Shown: positions 1 through 8,848, numbered from the stretch's first letter. The stretch: 41,452 bases of DNA from an uncultured Oscillibacter sp. (GCF_910579365.1 NZ_CAJTUX010000018.1:1-41452); one strand, 5' to 3'. The notes: generated from the letters alone by a model not told the origin. Translations and numbers: made by a program.

Positions 1-2
1 GG

Positions 3-1022
3 TCCATGTGCATCGCCCTGGGCTACGCGGTCATCATCGCCTATGTGCTGAAGGCCTTCGCCGGCTCCCTCACCGGCGAGTTGATGTCGGCGGACACCGC
101 CGTCTGGTTCGAGAGCTTCTCCCTGGCGGATTACTCCGTGATTCCCTTCCATGCCGTGGTGGTGGTGGGCACGCTTCTGACGCTGCTGCTGGGGGCCAAG
201 AGCATTGAGAAAAGCAACAAGATCATGATGCCCCTGTTCTTCGTCATCTTCCTCATCCTGGCGGTGCGGGTGGCGTTCCTCCCCGGTGCGGCGGCGGGCT
301 ACCGCTATATGTTCTCCCCCCGGTGGGAGGAGCTGCTGGACCCCATGGTCTGGATCTGGGCCATGGGACAGGCGTTCTTTTCCCTGTCCATCACCGGCAG
401 CGGCATGATCGTCTACGGCGCGTATCTGGACTCGGCGGAGGATGTGGCCGCCCTGGCCAAGCGGACGGCCCTCTTTGATACCATCGCCGCTCTGGTGGCG
501 GCCCTGGTCATCATCCCCGCCTGCTTTGCCTACGGGCTGGACGTGGGGGCGGGGCCCTCCCTGCTCTTCGTCACCCTGCCCCGGATTTTGCAGGACATCC
601 CCCTGGGGCGGCTGTTCGCGGTGATTCTCTATGCGGCCATGATCTTCGCCGGGGTCAGCTCTTTGCAGAACATGTTTGAGGCGGTGGGGGAATCCCTGCT
701 CCACAAGTTCCCGAAGCTCAGCCGGAAGGCCATGCTGGTGCTGCTCTGCGTGGTGTGCCTGGGCATCGGCCTGCACATGGAGCCGATCTTCAAGTGGGGT
801 CCCTGGATGGACATCGTGTCCATCTATATCATCCCCATCGGGGCCACGCTGGGCGCGGTGAGCTGGTTTTGGATCATGCGCCGGGAGGATTTGCTGGACG
901 AGGTGAATAAGGGGGCGGAAAAGGCCCCGGGGGCCTGGTGGTATCACGTCGGGCGGTATGTGTACGTCCCCTGCGCCGTGATTTTGTGCCTGGTGGCGCT
1001 TTGCATGAAGGTGGCCTTCTGA
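3..1022 (+). CDS. Sodium-dependent NSS-family transporter, 5' partial
   Basis: This is the C-terminal three quarters of a neurotransmitter:sodium symporter (SNF/NSS family), a LeuT-fold permease that couples Na+ entry to uptake of an amino acid or similar solute across the cytoplasmic membrane. The reading frame is open to the window edge, so the N-terminal helices with the unwound TM1 sodium site lie upstream. The visible part has about nine hydrophobic helices. Its family landmarks are WAMGQAFFSLSI, a TM6-TM7 core, and the PACFAYGLDVGAGPSLLFVTLP segment typical of bacterial 11-12 TM NSS proteins. The NSS gene at 1203-2555 on the opposite strand is a paralogue. The substrate cannot be read from the sequence. 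Confidence 0.9.
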   Translation, partial: SMCIALGYAVIIAYVLKAFAGSLTGELMSADTAVWFESFSLADYSVIPFHAVVVVGTLLTLLLGAKSIEKSNKIMMPLFFVIFLILAVRVAFLPGAAAGYRYMFSPRWEELLDPMVWIWAMGQAFFSLSITGSGMIVYGAYLDSAEDVAALAKRTALFDTIAALVAALVIIPACFAYGLDVGAGPSLLFVTLPRILQDIPLGRLFAVILYAAMIFAGVSSLQNMFEAVGESLLHKFPKLSRKAMLVLLCVVCLGIGLHMEPIFKWGPWMDIVSIYIIPIGATLGAVSWFWIMRREDLLDEVNKGAEKAPGAWWYHVGRYVYVPCAVILCLVALCMKVAF

Positions 1023-1150
1023 GTTTTCCGCCTTGGAAATGGTTCGCGGGGGCTGTCCTGGTCCGCCTGCCGGAGGCGCGGCAGTCCCGAACGGCGGGCG
1101 CGGAGGTTCGCGGCAAGGCGGCGGAGAGAAAGCGCTCCTTCCAATGAAGA

Positions 1151-1178
1151 CGGCGGCGAGGCTTTTGCCTCGCCGCCG
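1151..1178. terminator. Bidirectional intrinsic terminator between convergent NSS genes
   Basis: A perfect 12-bp GC-rich stem (1151-1162 with 1167-1178) closes a TTTT loop, with A residues before it and TTTA after it. It sits between two convergent genes and can serve both strands. Confidence 0.8.
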
Positions 1179-1202
1179 TTTATGATGGTCCGGAAACTCC
1201 GG

Positions 1203-2555
1203 TCAGATCAGGCCCTGAATCAGAATAAAGAGAATCAGCACCGGCAGCACAAACTGGAAGTAGGGCCACAGCCACCGGGGCATCTTGAGCCCCTCTCCGG
1301 TATTGCACTCCTCCAGATAGCGGTCATAGCCCCAGCCGCTCTTGCTGACGCAGAACAGCAGATACACCAGGGACCCCAGGGGCAGCAGCAGATTGCTGAC
1401 CAGGAAATCCTCGCTGTCCAGCACGTCCCGGCCGCCGATGAGGTGGAGGCCGCTCCAGAGGTTGTAGCCCAGGACGCAGGGCATGCTGGCGATGAGAACG
1501 AACACGCAGTTCATCAGGGCCGCCTTCTTCCGGGACCAGCCGAAGTTGTCAATGGCGTTGGCCTGGAGGTTTTCAAAGACGGCGATGACCGTGGAGAAGC
1601 TGGCGAAGGTCATGAACAGGAAGAACAGCGCGCCCCACAGGCGGCCGCCGTGCATGTTGACGAATACCTTGGGCAGAATCATGAAAATCAGGGTGGGGCC
1701 CTGATCCGGCTGCACGTCAAAGGCGAAGCAGGCGGGGAAGATGATGAGGCCCGCCATCAGGGCGACAAAGGTGTCCAGCACGCAGATGCGCACCGCCTCG
1801 CTGGTGAGGGTGTTGTCCCGGCTCATGTAGCTGCCGAAAATCTCCATGGCGGCGATTCCTAAGCTCAGGGTGAAGAACGCCTGGTTCATGGCGGCGGTGA
1901 GGACGTGCCCCAGGCCGGCGTCCGCCGCCCGCTGGAAGTCGGGCAGGAGATAGAACTTTACGCCCTCCATCCCGCCGGGGAGAGTCAGGCTGTGGACGGC
2001 CAGCACCACGATGAGGCACAGCAGGCCCAGCATCATCCACTTGGTAATCCGCTCCAGACCCTTCTGGAGGCCGAAGCTCACCACCAAAAAGCCCGCCAGC
2101 ACCGTCATGGCCATCCAGGCGGTCATCTCCAGGGGATTTCCCAGCATGGAGAAGAAGACGCTGTCCACCGCCTCGCCGCCAAGGCCGGAAAAGGCCCCGC
2201 CGGCGAACTTGAAGAAGTAGCCCAGCATCCAGCCGGAGACGGTGGTGTAATACATCATCAAAAGGCAGCAGCCCGCCACGCAGAACCAGCCGTGAATGTG
2301 CCACTTGCCGCCCGGCTTCTGAAGGGCCTGATAGCCCTGGACGGCGCTCTTGCGGCTGGCCCGGCCCACCGCCAGCTCCATGGTCAGCACCGGCACGCCC
2401 ATGATGGCCAAAAACAGCAGGTAGAACAGCACAAACACGCCGCCGCCGTTGGCCCCGGCGACATAGGGGAATTTCCACACGTTGCCGATGCCGATGGCGC
2501 AGCCCGCGCTTACCAGAAGGAAGCCCAGGCGGGATTGAAAACGCTCCCGTTTCAT
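1203..2555 (-). CDS. Sodium-dependent NSS-family transporter
   Basis: A complete 450-residue neurotransmitter:sodium symporter. The N-terminus carries the family hallmark: the TM1 segment SAGCAIGIGNVWKFPYVAG, which binds Na+ and substrate through its unwound centre. It is followed by the GGGVFVLFYLLFLAIMGVP helix and about eleven helices in all. The ATG at 2555 is preferred because GAGAGG lies about 12 nt upstream; an in-frame start at 2591 has no ribosome site and adds 12 polar residues ahead of the usual N-terminus. It faces the partial NSS gene across a shared terminator. The substrate is probably an amino acid, which is inference from the family. Confidence 0.93.
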   Translation of the reverse strand: MKRERFQSRLGFLLVSAGCAIGIGNVWKFPYVAGANGGGVFVLFYLLFLAIMGVPVLTMELAVGRASRKSAVQGYQALQKPGGKWHIHGWFCVAGCCLLMMYYTTVSGWMLGYFFKFAGGAFSGLGGEAVDSVFFSMLGNPLEMTAWMAMTVLAGFLVVSFGLQKGLERITKWMMLGLLCLIVVLAVHSLTLPGGMEGVKFYLLPDFQRAADAGLGHVLTAAMNQAFFTLSLGIAAMEIFGSYMSRDNTLTSEAVRICVLDTFVALMAGLIIFPACFAFDVQPDQGPTLIFMILPKVFVNMHGGRLWGALFFLFMTFASFSTVIAVFENLQANAIDNFGWSRKKAALMNCVFVLIASMPCVLGYNLWSGLHLIGGRDVLDSEDFLVSNLLLPLGSLVYLLFCVSKSGWGYDRYLEECNTGEGLKMPRWLWPYFQFVLPVLILFILIQGLI

Positions 2556-2630
2556 AAATTTCTCGTTCCTCTCTCGTATGTTTCGTTGCAAAACCCACAG
2601 GCGGAGAGACCGCCCCGGGCAGGTTCTCTT

Positions 2631-2659
2631 ATGATAACGGGCATCGGCGGAAATGTCAA
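2631..2659 (-). promoter_or_regulatory. SigA promoter of the NSS transporter
   Basis: On the minus strand, -35 TTGACA (2654-2659), a 17-bp spacer and -10 TATCAT (2631-2636) lie about 75 nt upstream of the 2555 start. The leader contains a small GGCGG/CCGCC hairpin near 2600-2614. Confidence 0.7.
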
Positions 2660-2771
2660 TGCTTATTCGAGGAGGAAACCGGCCCCGCAGTCAAAAAACA
2701 GGGCTTTTTTCTTTCCGCCCGCCGTGGTATACTGACCCGCAGGAACCCAACCCGCCGGAAAGGAGAAGCCC

Positions 2772-3548
2772 ATGAAAGACTGCCGGACCCGTTATCCCAT
2801 CCTGCTGATTCACGGCCTGAACTGCCGGGACGACTGGATTTTCCCCTATTGGGGCCGCGTCACAGCGATTCTGACGGACCGGGGAGCCCGGGTCTTCCTC
2901 AGCGGTCAGGACGCCTGGGGCGGCATCCCCGGCAACGCCGGGGCCCTCCGCCGCCGCGCCGGGGAGATTCTGGCGGAGACGGGAAGCGAAAAGCTGAACC
3001 TCATCGCCCACTCCAAAGGCGGGCTGGAGGCCCGCTACCTGATCTCCACCCTGGGCTTCGCCTCCAGGACTGCCTCCCTCACCACCATCTGCACGCCCCA
3101 CCGGGGATCGAAGGCGGCGGCGGAGTGGCTGGGGCGGGAGCGGATCGTTCGCTTGGCGGGCCGGGGGATGGAGCGCTTCTGGCGGGCCCGGGGGGACCGG
3201 GACCCGGACTTCCTGGCGGCGGTGACCGCCCTGACGCCGGAGGCCATGGCCCGCTTCAACGCCGAAAACCCGGACAGCCCCCTGGTGTACTACCAGAGCT
3301 GGGGCGCCCGGCTGGACCGGGCGGGCTGGGACCCTATGGACCGCGTCCAGCTCTGGCTGACCAGGGCCGACGCCCCCACGGACGGCCTTGTGTCCCCGGA
3401 GTCCGCCGTCTGGGGGAACTACCGGGGGACGCTGGAGGGCGTCTCCCATCAGGACGGCGTGGGAGGCCGGCGGCGGAAGCGCCCCGGTTTTGACGCCGGG
3501 GAATTTTACATCCGCCTGGTTCGGGAACTGGCGGAGATGGGCTTTTAG
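2772..3548 (+). CDS. Alpha/beta-hydrolase, triacylglycerol-lipase-like
   Basis: A 258-residue serine hydrolase of the lipase type. YPILLIHGL at residues 8-16 supplies the oxyanion-hole HG. AHSKGG at 79-84 is the nucleophile elbow with Ser81 (family consensus GxSxG, here with an Ala in first position). TDG around Asp204 and the His at 226 are plausible acid and base of the triad. There is no signal peptide, so the enzyme is probably cytoplasmic. AAGGAG lies six bases before the ATG. The natural ester substrate is unknown. A TATACT -10-like element occurs at 2728-2733 with a poor -35. Confidence 0.82.
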   Translation: MKDCRTRYPILLIHGLNCRDDWIFPYWGRVTAILTDRGARVFLSGQDAWGGIPGNAGALRRRAGEILAETGSEKLNLIAHSKGGLEARYLISTLGFASRTASLTTICTPHRGSKAAAEWLGRERIVRLAGRGMERFWRARGDRDPDFLAAVTALTPEAMARFNAENPDSPLVYYQSWGARLDRAGWDPMDRVQLWLTRADAPTDGLVSPESAVWGNYRGTLEGVSHQDGVGGRRRKRPGFDAGEFYIRLVRELAEMGF

Positions 3549-3574
3549 GGCCTGTTCCCATAAGACAGGCCCTA
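3546..3574. terminator. Hairpin after the lipase gene
   Basis: A 10-bp stem (3546-3555 with 3565-3574) begins inside the stop codon of the hydrolase. There is no T run, so it is a stem-loop with uncertain termination strength. A second 10-bp GC-rich stem (3586-3595 with 3607-3616) follows, shortly before the ispE ribosome site, so two hairpins separate the genes. Confidence 0.5.
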
Positions 3575-3647
3575 GCGCGCCCCGGCTTCCGCGGGACCGG
3601 GAGGGCCCCGCGGAAGGGCGGAGGGACGCGGCCGGAAGGAGGACGGA

Positions 3648-4520
3648 ATGGAACGATACGCGCAGGCCGCCCCGGCGAAGGTCAATCTGGCCCTGGACAT
3701 CCTGGGCCGCCGGCCGGACGGTTATCACGAGATGCGCATGGTGATGCAGACGGTGAGCCTCTGCGACGCCGTGACGCTGGAGGAAGGGGAGAAGGGCTTC
3801 ACTCTCTCCGCCCGGGGCATCACGCTTCCCGCGGGGAAGAAGACGCTGGAGCGGCAGGCGGCGGAGGCCTTCTTCGCCGCCCTGGGGCGTCCTCTGCCGG
3901 CCCTTCGGGTGACGCTGGAGAAGCGAACGCCCGCCTACGCGGGCCTGGGGGGCGGCAGCGCCGACGTGGCGGCCCTGCTGCGGCTTCTGCGGCAGCGCTG
4001 CGCGCCGGACATGCCCCGGGAGGAGCTGGAGAAAATCGGCGCCCTGACGGGCAGCGACATGCCCTTCTGCGTCCGGGGGGGCACCGCCCTGGCGGAGGGC
4101 CGGGGAGAGATTCTGACGGACCTCCCTCCCCTGCCGGACTGCCGCTTCGTTCTCTGCAAGCCGGACTTCGATCTGCCCACGGGACCGATGTTCGCCCGGC
4201 TCCGCTTGGACGGGGACCGCCTCCGCCCGGAGGTGGATGGCATGATCTCCGCCCTGGACCGTGGGGACCTGGCGGGGGCGGCAAGGTGTGTGGGGAACGT
4301 GTTCGAGACGGTTTTGGAACCGGAGGAGCGGCGGGAGATCGAAGCCGTCAAGGAGACCCTTCTCCGCCGGGGGGCCCTGGCCGCCGCCATGTCCGGCTCC
4401 GGCCCGGCGGTGTTCGGCCTCTTCGCCCCGGAGGCGGAGACCGCCGGAGCGGCGGAGGAGCTGCGGCGGCGGTACGCCCAGGTCTTTGAGGCGGAGCCGG
4501 TGCGCCGGCTGCTGGAATAG
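3648..4520 (+). CDS. ispE: 4-diphosphocytidyl-2-C-methyl-D-erythritol kinase
   Basis: IspE phosphorylates CDP-methylerythritol at the 2-hydroxyl in the MEP pathway for isoprenoid precursors. At 290 residues it has the usual length. The GHMP-kinase signature is complete: PAKVNLALDI with catalytic Lys11, the ATP loop AGLGGGSADVAA near 98-109, and SDMPF with catalytic Asp137, plus the C-terminal MSGSGPAVFG motif. AGGAGG precedes the ATG by five bases. It ends ten bases from the convergent sfsA gene with no terminator between them. Confidence 0.96.
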   Translation: MERYAQAAPAKVNLALDILGRRPDGYHEMRMVMQTVSLCDAVTLEEGEKGFTLSARGITLPAGKKTLERQAAEAFFAALGRPLPALRVTLEKRTPAYAGLGGGSADVAALLRLLRQRCAPDMPREELEKIGALTGSDMPFCVRGGTALAEGRGEILTDLPPLPDCRFVLCKPDFDLPTGPMFARLRLDGDRLRPEVDGMISALDRGDLAGAARCVGNVFETVLEPEERREIEAVKETLLRRGALAAAMSGSGPAVFGLFAPEAETAGAAEELRRRYAQVFEAEPVRRLLE

Positions 4521-4530
4521 GGGAGGACCC

Positions 4531-5205
4531 TCACAGCAGGACCGGCACCTCGCTGCGGATGCGCAGACTCTTTGGCGTGACGGCGCAGTCCCAGGCGCAG
4601 ACCCGCACGCCGTGGGCCGCCGCCTCCCGCAGGGCCGCGCCGAAGGCGGGGTGGGTCTCGTCGTTGGGGGCCACGCTGCGCATGGTTTCCATCTGGACCA
4701 CGAAGAACAGCGCCGCCCCCAGCCCGGCCTCCGCCGCCCTCTGGAGCTCCCGGAGGTGCTTCACGCCCCGCTCCGTGGGAGCGTCGGGAAAGCGGGCCGC
4801 GCCGCCGTCCTCCAGCGTGACGCCCTTGACCTCAATCAGGAAGAGACCCCGGGGACTCTCCACGCAGAAGTCCAGCCGGGAGTCCCCGTAAACATATTCC
4901 CGGCGGAGGACCGCCCCCGCCGGCAGCCGGGGCTCCAGCCACTCGGCAAACACCCGGTTGGGGGCCTGGGCGTCCATGTTCACCAGCAGGTCCCCCTTTT
5001 GCACGGCGATGAGGTCGTAGGCGGTCTTCCGCTTGGGGCTGGCGTTTTTCTCCAGATAGACGGCGGCGCCGGGGACCAGCAGCTCCCGGCAGCGGCCGGT
5101 GTTTTTCACGTGGACGGTTTGGACGGCCCCCTCCGCCTCCACCTGGGCGACAAAGCGGTTGGGCCGGCGGAGGAAGCGGCCCGGGACAATGTTTTGATAG
5201 TGCAT
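4531..5205 (-). CDS. sfsA: DNA/RNA nuclease SfsA family protein
   Basis: A 224-residue SfsA homologue. The family was first named for sugar fermentation stimulation and is now regarded as an OB-fold plus PD-(D/E)XK nuclease-like protein. The N-terminal part has the conserved HVKNTGRCRELL stretch. The nuclease core is seen as SRLDF (Asp112) and LIEVKG (Glu125, Lys127), followed by the conserved FPDAPTERGVKHL. AAGGAG lies six bases upstream of the ATG. The physiological role in Clostridia is not established. Confidence 0.94.
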   Translation of the reverse strand: MHYQNIVPGRFLRRPNRFVAQVEAEGAVQTVHVKNTGRCRELLVPGAAVYLEKNASPKRKTAYDLIAVQKGDLLVNMDAQAPNRVFAEWLEPRLPAGAVLRREYVYGDSRLDFCVESPRGLFLIEVKGVTLEDGGAARFPDAPTERGVKHLRELQRAAEAGLGAALFFVVQMETMRSVAPNDETHPAFGAALREAAAHGVRVCAWDCAVTPKSLRIRSEVPVLL

Positions 5206-5290
5206 GACGGGCTCCTTTCCGGCGGGGAGGCGGAATCTTTGGCAGGTTCTTAACAGGCGGATTCCCTGCTTTGCTCCCCGAATTCGTAAA

Positions 5291-5319
5291 ATTGTACCAT
5301 GTTTTACTCCTGACGTCCA
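5291..5319 (-). promoter_or_regulatory. Probable SigA promoter of sfsA
   Basis: Minus-strand -35 TGGACG (5314-5319), 17-bp spacer, -10 TACAAT (5291-5296), about 85 nt upstream of the sfsA start. The same TGGACG -35 recurs at the promoter proposed at 12962-12990. Confidence 0.5.
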
Positions 5320-5368
5320 GCCTTTGAGGGGCAGGGAAAAAACCCCTGATAAAATTTCCGCAAAGTCA

Positions 5369-5397
5369 TTGTTTTTTTCTTTAGAAGTTGATACAAT
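5369..5397 (+). promoter_or_regulatory. SigA promoter of the decarboxylase operon
   Basis: -35 TTGTTT (5369-5374), 17-bp spacer, -10 TACAAT (5392-5397), about 33 nt upstream of the first gene of the sodium-pump operon. The AT-rich stretch stands out in a GC-rich surrounding. Confidence 0.7.
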
Positions 5398-5429
5398 AGC
5401 CCTGCATCACATTTTTTGGGAGGGAAGTT

Positions 5430-5699
5430 ATGGAACCTTCAAGTCTGTTTGTCTGCCTGATGGGCATGGGCACCGTGTTCTTCGGGCTCGTCTGCCTCAT
5501 CGTCCTGACGATGATTATGGGCAAGATCGTGGGCAGCCGCGCGGCTCCCGCCGTCTCCGCCCCCGTCCCGGCTGCGGCGGCCCCCGCCGCCCCGGAGGGC
5601 AACCGCCAGGAGATCGCCGCCGCCGTCTCCGCCGCCATCGCGGAGGAGCTGGGCACCGGCATTACGGGCATCCGCATCGTATCCATGAAAAAACTGTGA
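5430..5699 (+). CDS. oadG: Sodium-pump decarboxylase gamma subunit (OadG family)
   Basis: An 89-residue OadG-like subunit. It has one N-terminal membrane helix (about residues 7-31), then an Ala/Pro-rich linker, then a short soluble tail ending in MKKL. In characterised oxaloacetate and methylmalonyl-CoA decarboxylases, gamma anchors the peripheral alpha subunit to the beta channel. GGGAGG sits six bases before the ATG. It is the first of five closely spaced genes (gaps 22, 18, 15 and 34 nt), so it is almost certainly co-transcribed with the other pump subunits. Confidence 0.88.
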   Translation: MEPSSLFVCLMGMGTVFFGLVCLIVLTMIMGKIVGSRAAPAVSAPVPAAAAPAAPEGNRQEIAAAVSAAIAEELGTGITGIRIVSMKKL

Positions 5700-5721
5700 G
5701 AAACAAGAAGGAGAGAGCGTT

Positions 5722-6054
5722 ATGAAAAAGTACAAAGTCACCGTCAACGGCACGGCCTATGAGATCGAGCTGGAGGAGCTGACCGGCGCGGCTCCCGCCC
5801 CCGCCCCCGCTGCCGCGGCCCCCGCCGCCGCCCCCGCCGGAGGCGAACAGGTCACCAGCCCCATGCCCGGCACCATCCTGGACGTGAAGGTCACCCAGGG
5901 CGCTTCTGTGAAGAAGGGCGACGTGCTGATGATCCTGGAGGCCATGAAGATGGAAAACGAGATCATGTGCCCCCGCGACGGCAAGGTCGCCTCCATCCAT
6001 GCCGCCAAGGGCGCGGCGGTGGAGTCCGGCGCGCTGCTGTGCGTCATCCAGTAA
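5722..6054 (+). CDS. Biotin carboxyl carrier subunit of the sodium-pump decarboxylase
   Basis: A 110-residue biotinyl protein. Residues 1-20 form a short N-terminal region, an Ala/Pro-rich flexible linker spans roughly 23-41, and the C-terminal biotinyl domain holds EAMKMEN with biotin-accepting Lys76. It carries the carboxyl group from the alpha transferase to the beta subunit. In enterobacterial oxaloacetate decarboxylase this domain is fused to the alpha chain. Here it is a separate gene, as in methylmalonyl-CoA and glutaconyl-CoA decarboxylases, and the alpha gene lacks it. A biotin ligase must act on it from elsewhere in the genome. Confidence 0.94.
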   Translation: MKKYKVTVNGTAYEIELEELTGAAPAPAPAAAAPAAAPAGGEQVTSPMPGTILDVKVTQGASVKKGDVLMILEAMKMENEIMCPRDGKVASIHAAKGAAVESGALLCVIQ

Positions 6055-6072
6055 GGCGCTGGAGGGTTTCAA

Positions 6073-7335
6073 ATGGAAGCTATTCTGGATTTTGTAAACA
6101 GCTCGGGATTCGCGCTGTTTGCCCAGGGGGACAACTGGAAGTGCCTTTTGATGCTGGTCATCGCCTGCGCGCTTCTCTACCTGGGCATTGTGAAGAAATT
6201 TGAGCCGCTGCTGCTGGTGCCCATCGCCTTCGGCATGCTCATCACCAACCTTCCCGGCGCGGAGATGTACCACGAGATTTTCTTCGCCGGAGGACACATC
6301 CACTGGGACCTCATCGGCGGAGCCCCCGTCACGGCGGAGTTCCTGGCGGAGCTGAAGGCCGTGGGCGTCGCCGACGCGGTGCTGGCCACGGCCACGGCGG
6401 GCCAGTCCATCACGCCGGGCCTTATCGACATTCTCTATCTCGGCGTGAAGCTTGGCATCTATCCCTGCCTGATCTTCATGGGCGTGGGCGCCATGACGGA
6501 CTTCGGCCCCCTGATTGCCAACCCCAAGAGCCTGCTCCTGGGCGCGGCGGCGCAGCTTGGCATCTTCATGACCTTTGTGGGCTGCCGCCTCTCCGGCATC
6601 TTCAGCTCCGCCCAGGCCGGTTCCATCGGCATCATCGGCGGCGCGGACGGCCCCACCGCCATCTACGGCGCCACGAAGCTGGCCCCGGAGCTGCTGGGTC
6701 CCATCGCCGTGGCGGCGTACAGCTACATGGCCCTGGTTCCCGTCATTCAGCCCCCCATCATGCGCCTTCTCACCACCGAGGCGGAGCGGAAGATCGTCAT
6801 GAAGCCCCTGCGGCAGGTCTCCAAGACCGAGAAGATCATCTTCCCCATCATGGTGGCCGTGTTTGTGGCGCTGCTGGTGCCCTCCGCCGCCCCCCTGATC
6901 GCCTGCCTCATGCTGGGCAACCTGTTTAAGGAGTGCGGCGTGGTGGAGCGTCTGAGCAAGACCGTGCAGAACGAGCTCATCAACATCGTCACCATCTTCC
7001 TGGGCGTGTCCGTGGGCGCGACGGCCACGGGCCGGACCTTCCTCAGCCTTCAGACCATCGCCATCATGGTTATGGGTATCGTGGCCTTCGGCTTCGGCAC
7101 CGCCGGCGGCGTGGTCCTGGCGAAGATCATGAACCTGTTCCTCAAGGAGAAGATCAATCCCCTCATCGGCTCTGCCGGCGTCTCCGCCGTGCCCATGGCC
7201 GCCCGGGTCTCCCAGGTGGAGGGTCAGAAGGCCAATCCCAGCAACTTCCTCTTGATGCACGCCATGGGTCCCAATGTGGCCGGCGTCATCGGCTCCGCCA
7301 TCGCGGCGGGCGTGATGATCTCCTTGTTCGGTTAA
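6073..7335 (+). CDS. oadB: Na+-translocating decarboxylase beta subunit
   Basis: The 420-residue membrane subunit that decarboxylates carboxybiotin and exports Na+. It has roughly nine to eleven hydrophobic segments. The hallmark GIIGGADGPTAIY occurs at about residues 186-198, with the Asp (residue 192 here) that corresponds to the Na+-binding aspartate studied in Klebsiella OadB. Other conserved parts are MGVGAMTDFGPLI and the C-terminal SAGVSAVPMAAR. An extra segment around residues 88-115 between early helices is longer than I would expect. The family also serves methylmalonyl-CoA and glutaconyl-CoA pumps; the neighbouring alpha subunit points to oxaloacetate. Confidence 0.94.
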   Translation: MEAILDFVNSSGFALFAQGDNWKCLLMLVIACALLYLGIVKKFEPLLLVPIAFGMLITNLPGAEMYHEIFFAGGHIHWDLIGGAPVTAEFLAELKAVGVADAVLATATAGQSITPGLIDILYLGVKLGIYPCLIFMGVGAMTDFGPLIANPKSLLLGAAAQLGIFMTFVGCRLSGIFSSAQAGSIGIIGGADGPTAIYGATKLAPELLGPIAVAAYSYMALVPVIQPPIMRLLTTEAERKIVMKPLRQVSKTEKIIFPIMVAVFVALLVPSAAPLIACLMLGNLFKECGVVERLSKTVQNELINIVTIFLGVSVGATATGRTFLSLQTIAIMVMGIVAFGFGTAGGVVLAKIMNLFLKEKINPLIGSAGVSAVPMAARVSQVEGQKANPSNFLLMHAMGPNVAGVIGSAIAAGVMISLFG

Positions 7336-7350
7336 TAGGAGGTAGTATAA

Positions 7351-8814
7351 ATGGCTATGGAATTCCTCTCTAAGAAACCCCTGTATATCACCGATACCAT
7401 CCTTCGGGACGCCCACCAGTCCCAGGCGGCCACCCGGATGCGGGTGGAGGATATGCTTCCCGCCTGCGAGGTGCTGGACTCCATCGGCTACTGGTCCCTG
7501 GAGTGCTGGGGCGGCGCCACCTTCGACTCCTGCATGCGCTTCCTCAACGAGGACCCCTGGGAGCGTCTGAGAAAGCTCCGCAAGGCCCTGCCCAACACCA
7601 AGCTCCAGATGCTCTTCCGGGGCCAGAACATCCTGGGCTACAAGCACTACGCCGACGACGTGGTGGACGCCTTCTGCCGGAAATCCATTGAAAACGGCAT
7701 CGACATCATCCGGATTTTCGACGCGCTGAACGACGTGCGGAACCTGGAGCAGGCCATCAAGTCCACCAAGAAGTACGGCGGCATGGTGGAGGCCACCCTC
7801 TCCTACACCATCTCCCCCATTCACAACGAGGAGTACTTCGTCAAGCTGGCCCTGGAGCTGGAGCAGATGGGCGCGGACGTAATCTGCGTGAAGGACATGG
7901 CGAACCTGCTTCTCCCCATGGACGCCTATAACCTGGTGAAGAAGCTGAAGGAAACCGTGAAGATTCCCATTCACCTCCACACCCACAACACCACCGGCAC
8001 CGGCGACATGGTGTATCTCATGGCGGCCTACGCCGGCGTAGACATTGTGGACACGGCCCTGAGCCCCCTGGCCAACGGCACCGCCCAGCCCGCCACGGAG
8101 TCCCTGGTGGCGACGCTTCAGGGCACCGTCCGGGACACCAAGCTGGACCTGAACAAGATGAGCGAGGCCGCCGCCCACTTCCGCAAGGTCGCCCAGAAGC
8201 TCAAGGAGCAGGGCAGCCTGGACCCGAAGGTGCTGAACGTGGACACCAACACCCTTCTCTATCAGGTGCCCGGCGGCATGCTCTCCAACCTGATCTCCCA
8301 GCTCAAGCAGGCGAACAAGGAGGAGAAGTATTACGACGTGCTGGCGGAGATTCCCCGGGTCCGCAAGGACTTCGGCTATCCCCCGCTGGTCACGCCCACC
8401 AGCCAGATCGTCGGAACCCAGGCCGTTATGAACGTGGTGGTGGGCAAGTACAAGACCTTCCCCAAGGAGTCCAAGGGTCTTCTCCGAGGCGAGTACGGAC
8501 AGGTCCCCGGCGAGGTCAACGAGGAAGTCCGGTCGCTGGCCGGCATCAAGCCGGAGGACGTCATCACCTGCCGCCCGGCGGACCTGCTCCAGCCCGAGGT
8601 GGAGAAGTACCGGGAGGAGTTCAAGGGCATCGCCAAGAGCGACGAGGACGTGCTGTCCCTGGCCCTGTTCCCTCAGGTGGCTCCGAAGTTCCTGGCGTGG
8701 CGGGATGGTCCCCATGACGAGCCCGCCGCCGCTCCGGCTGCCGCCCCCGCGGCGAAGGCCGCCCCGGCGGACCCCAACGCCGTGCGGGAGCTGTTCGTGG
8801 AGTTTAAAGGATAA
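7351..8814 (+). CDS. oadA: Oxaloacetate decarboxylase alpha subunit (carboxyltransferase)
   Basis: The 487-residue carboxyltransferase of the PycB/OadA type, moving CO2 from oxaloacetate to biotin to leave pyruvate. The TIM barrel is recognised by TILRDAHQS with metal ligand Asp20, MLFRGQN, RIFDALND, VKDMAN with the carbamylated-type Lys181, and HLHTHNTTG with ligands His210 and His212. The PYC-OADA conserved domain follows. The protein ends in an Ala/Pro-rich tail without a biotin attachment motif, so biotin is supplied by the separate 110-residue carrier. AGGAGG lies eight bases before the first ATG. Pyruvate carboxylase subunit B is the alternative, disfavoured by the adjacent beta and gamma pump subunits. 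Confidence 0.93.
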   Translation: MAMEFLSKKPLYITDTILRDAHQSQAATRMRVEDMLPACEVLDSIGYWSLECWGGATFDSCMRFLNEDPWERLRKLRKALPNTKLQMLFRGQNILGYKHYADDVVDAFCRKSIENGIDIIRIFDALNDVRNLEQAIKSTKKYGGMVEATLSYTISPIHNEEYFVKLALELEQMGADVICVKDMANLLLPMDAYNLVKKLKETVKIPIHLHTHNTTGTGDMVYLMAAYAGVDIVDTALSPLANGTAQPATESLVATLQGTVRDTKLDLNKMSEAAAHFRKVAQKLKEQGSLDPKVLNVDTNTLLYQVPGGMLSNLISQLKQANKEEKYYDVLAEIPRVRKDFGYPPLVTPTSQIVGTQAVMNVVVGKYKTFPKESKGLLRGEYGQVPGEVNEEVRSLAGIKPEDVITCRPADLLQPEVEKYREEFKGIAKSDEDVLSLALFPQVAPKFLAWRDGPHDEPAAAPAAAPAAKAAPADPNAVRELFVEFKG

Positions 8815-8848
8815 AAACTCGGTCTGTTTTGGAAAGGAGTGTAACACA

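Noticed and set aside
1182..1862. Long open frames antisense to the NSS gene, and similarly 5662-8847 and 17357-20257 on the minus strand
   Set aside because: They mirror real genes in high-GC DNA, are rich in His, Gln, Gly and Arg, lack ribosome sites and have no family motifs.
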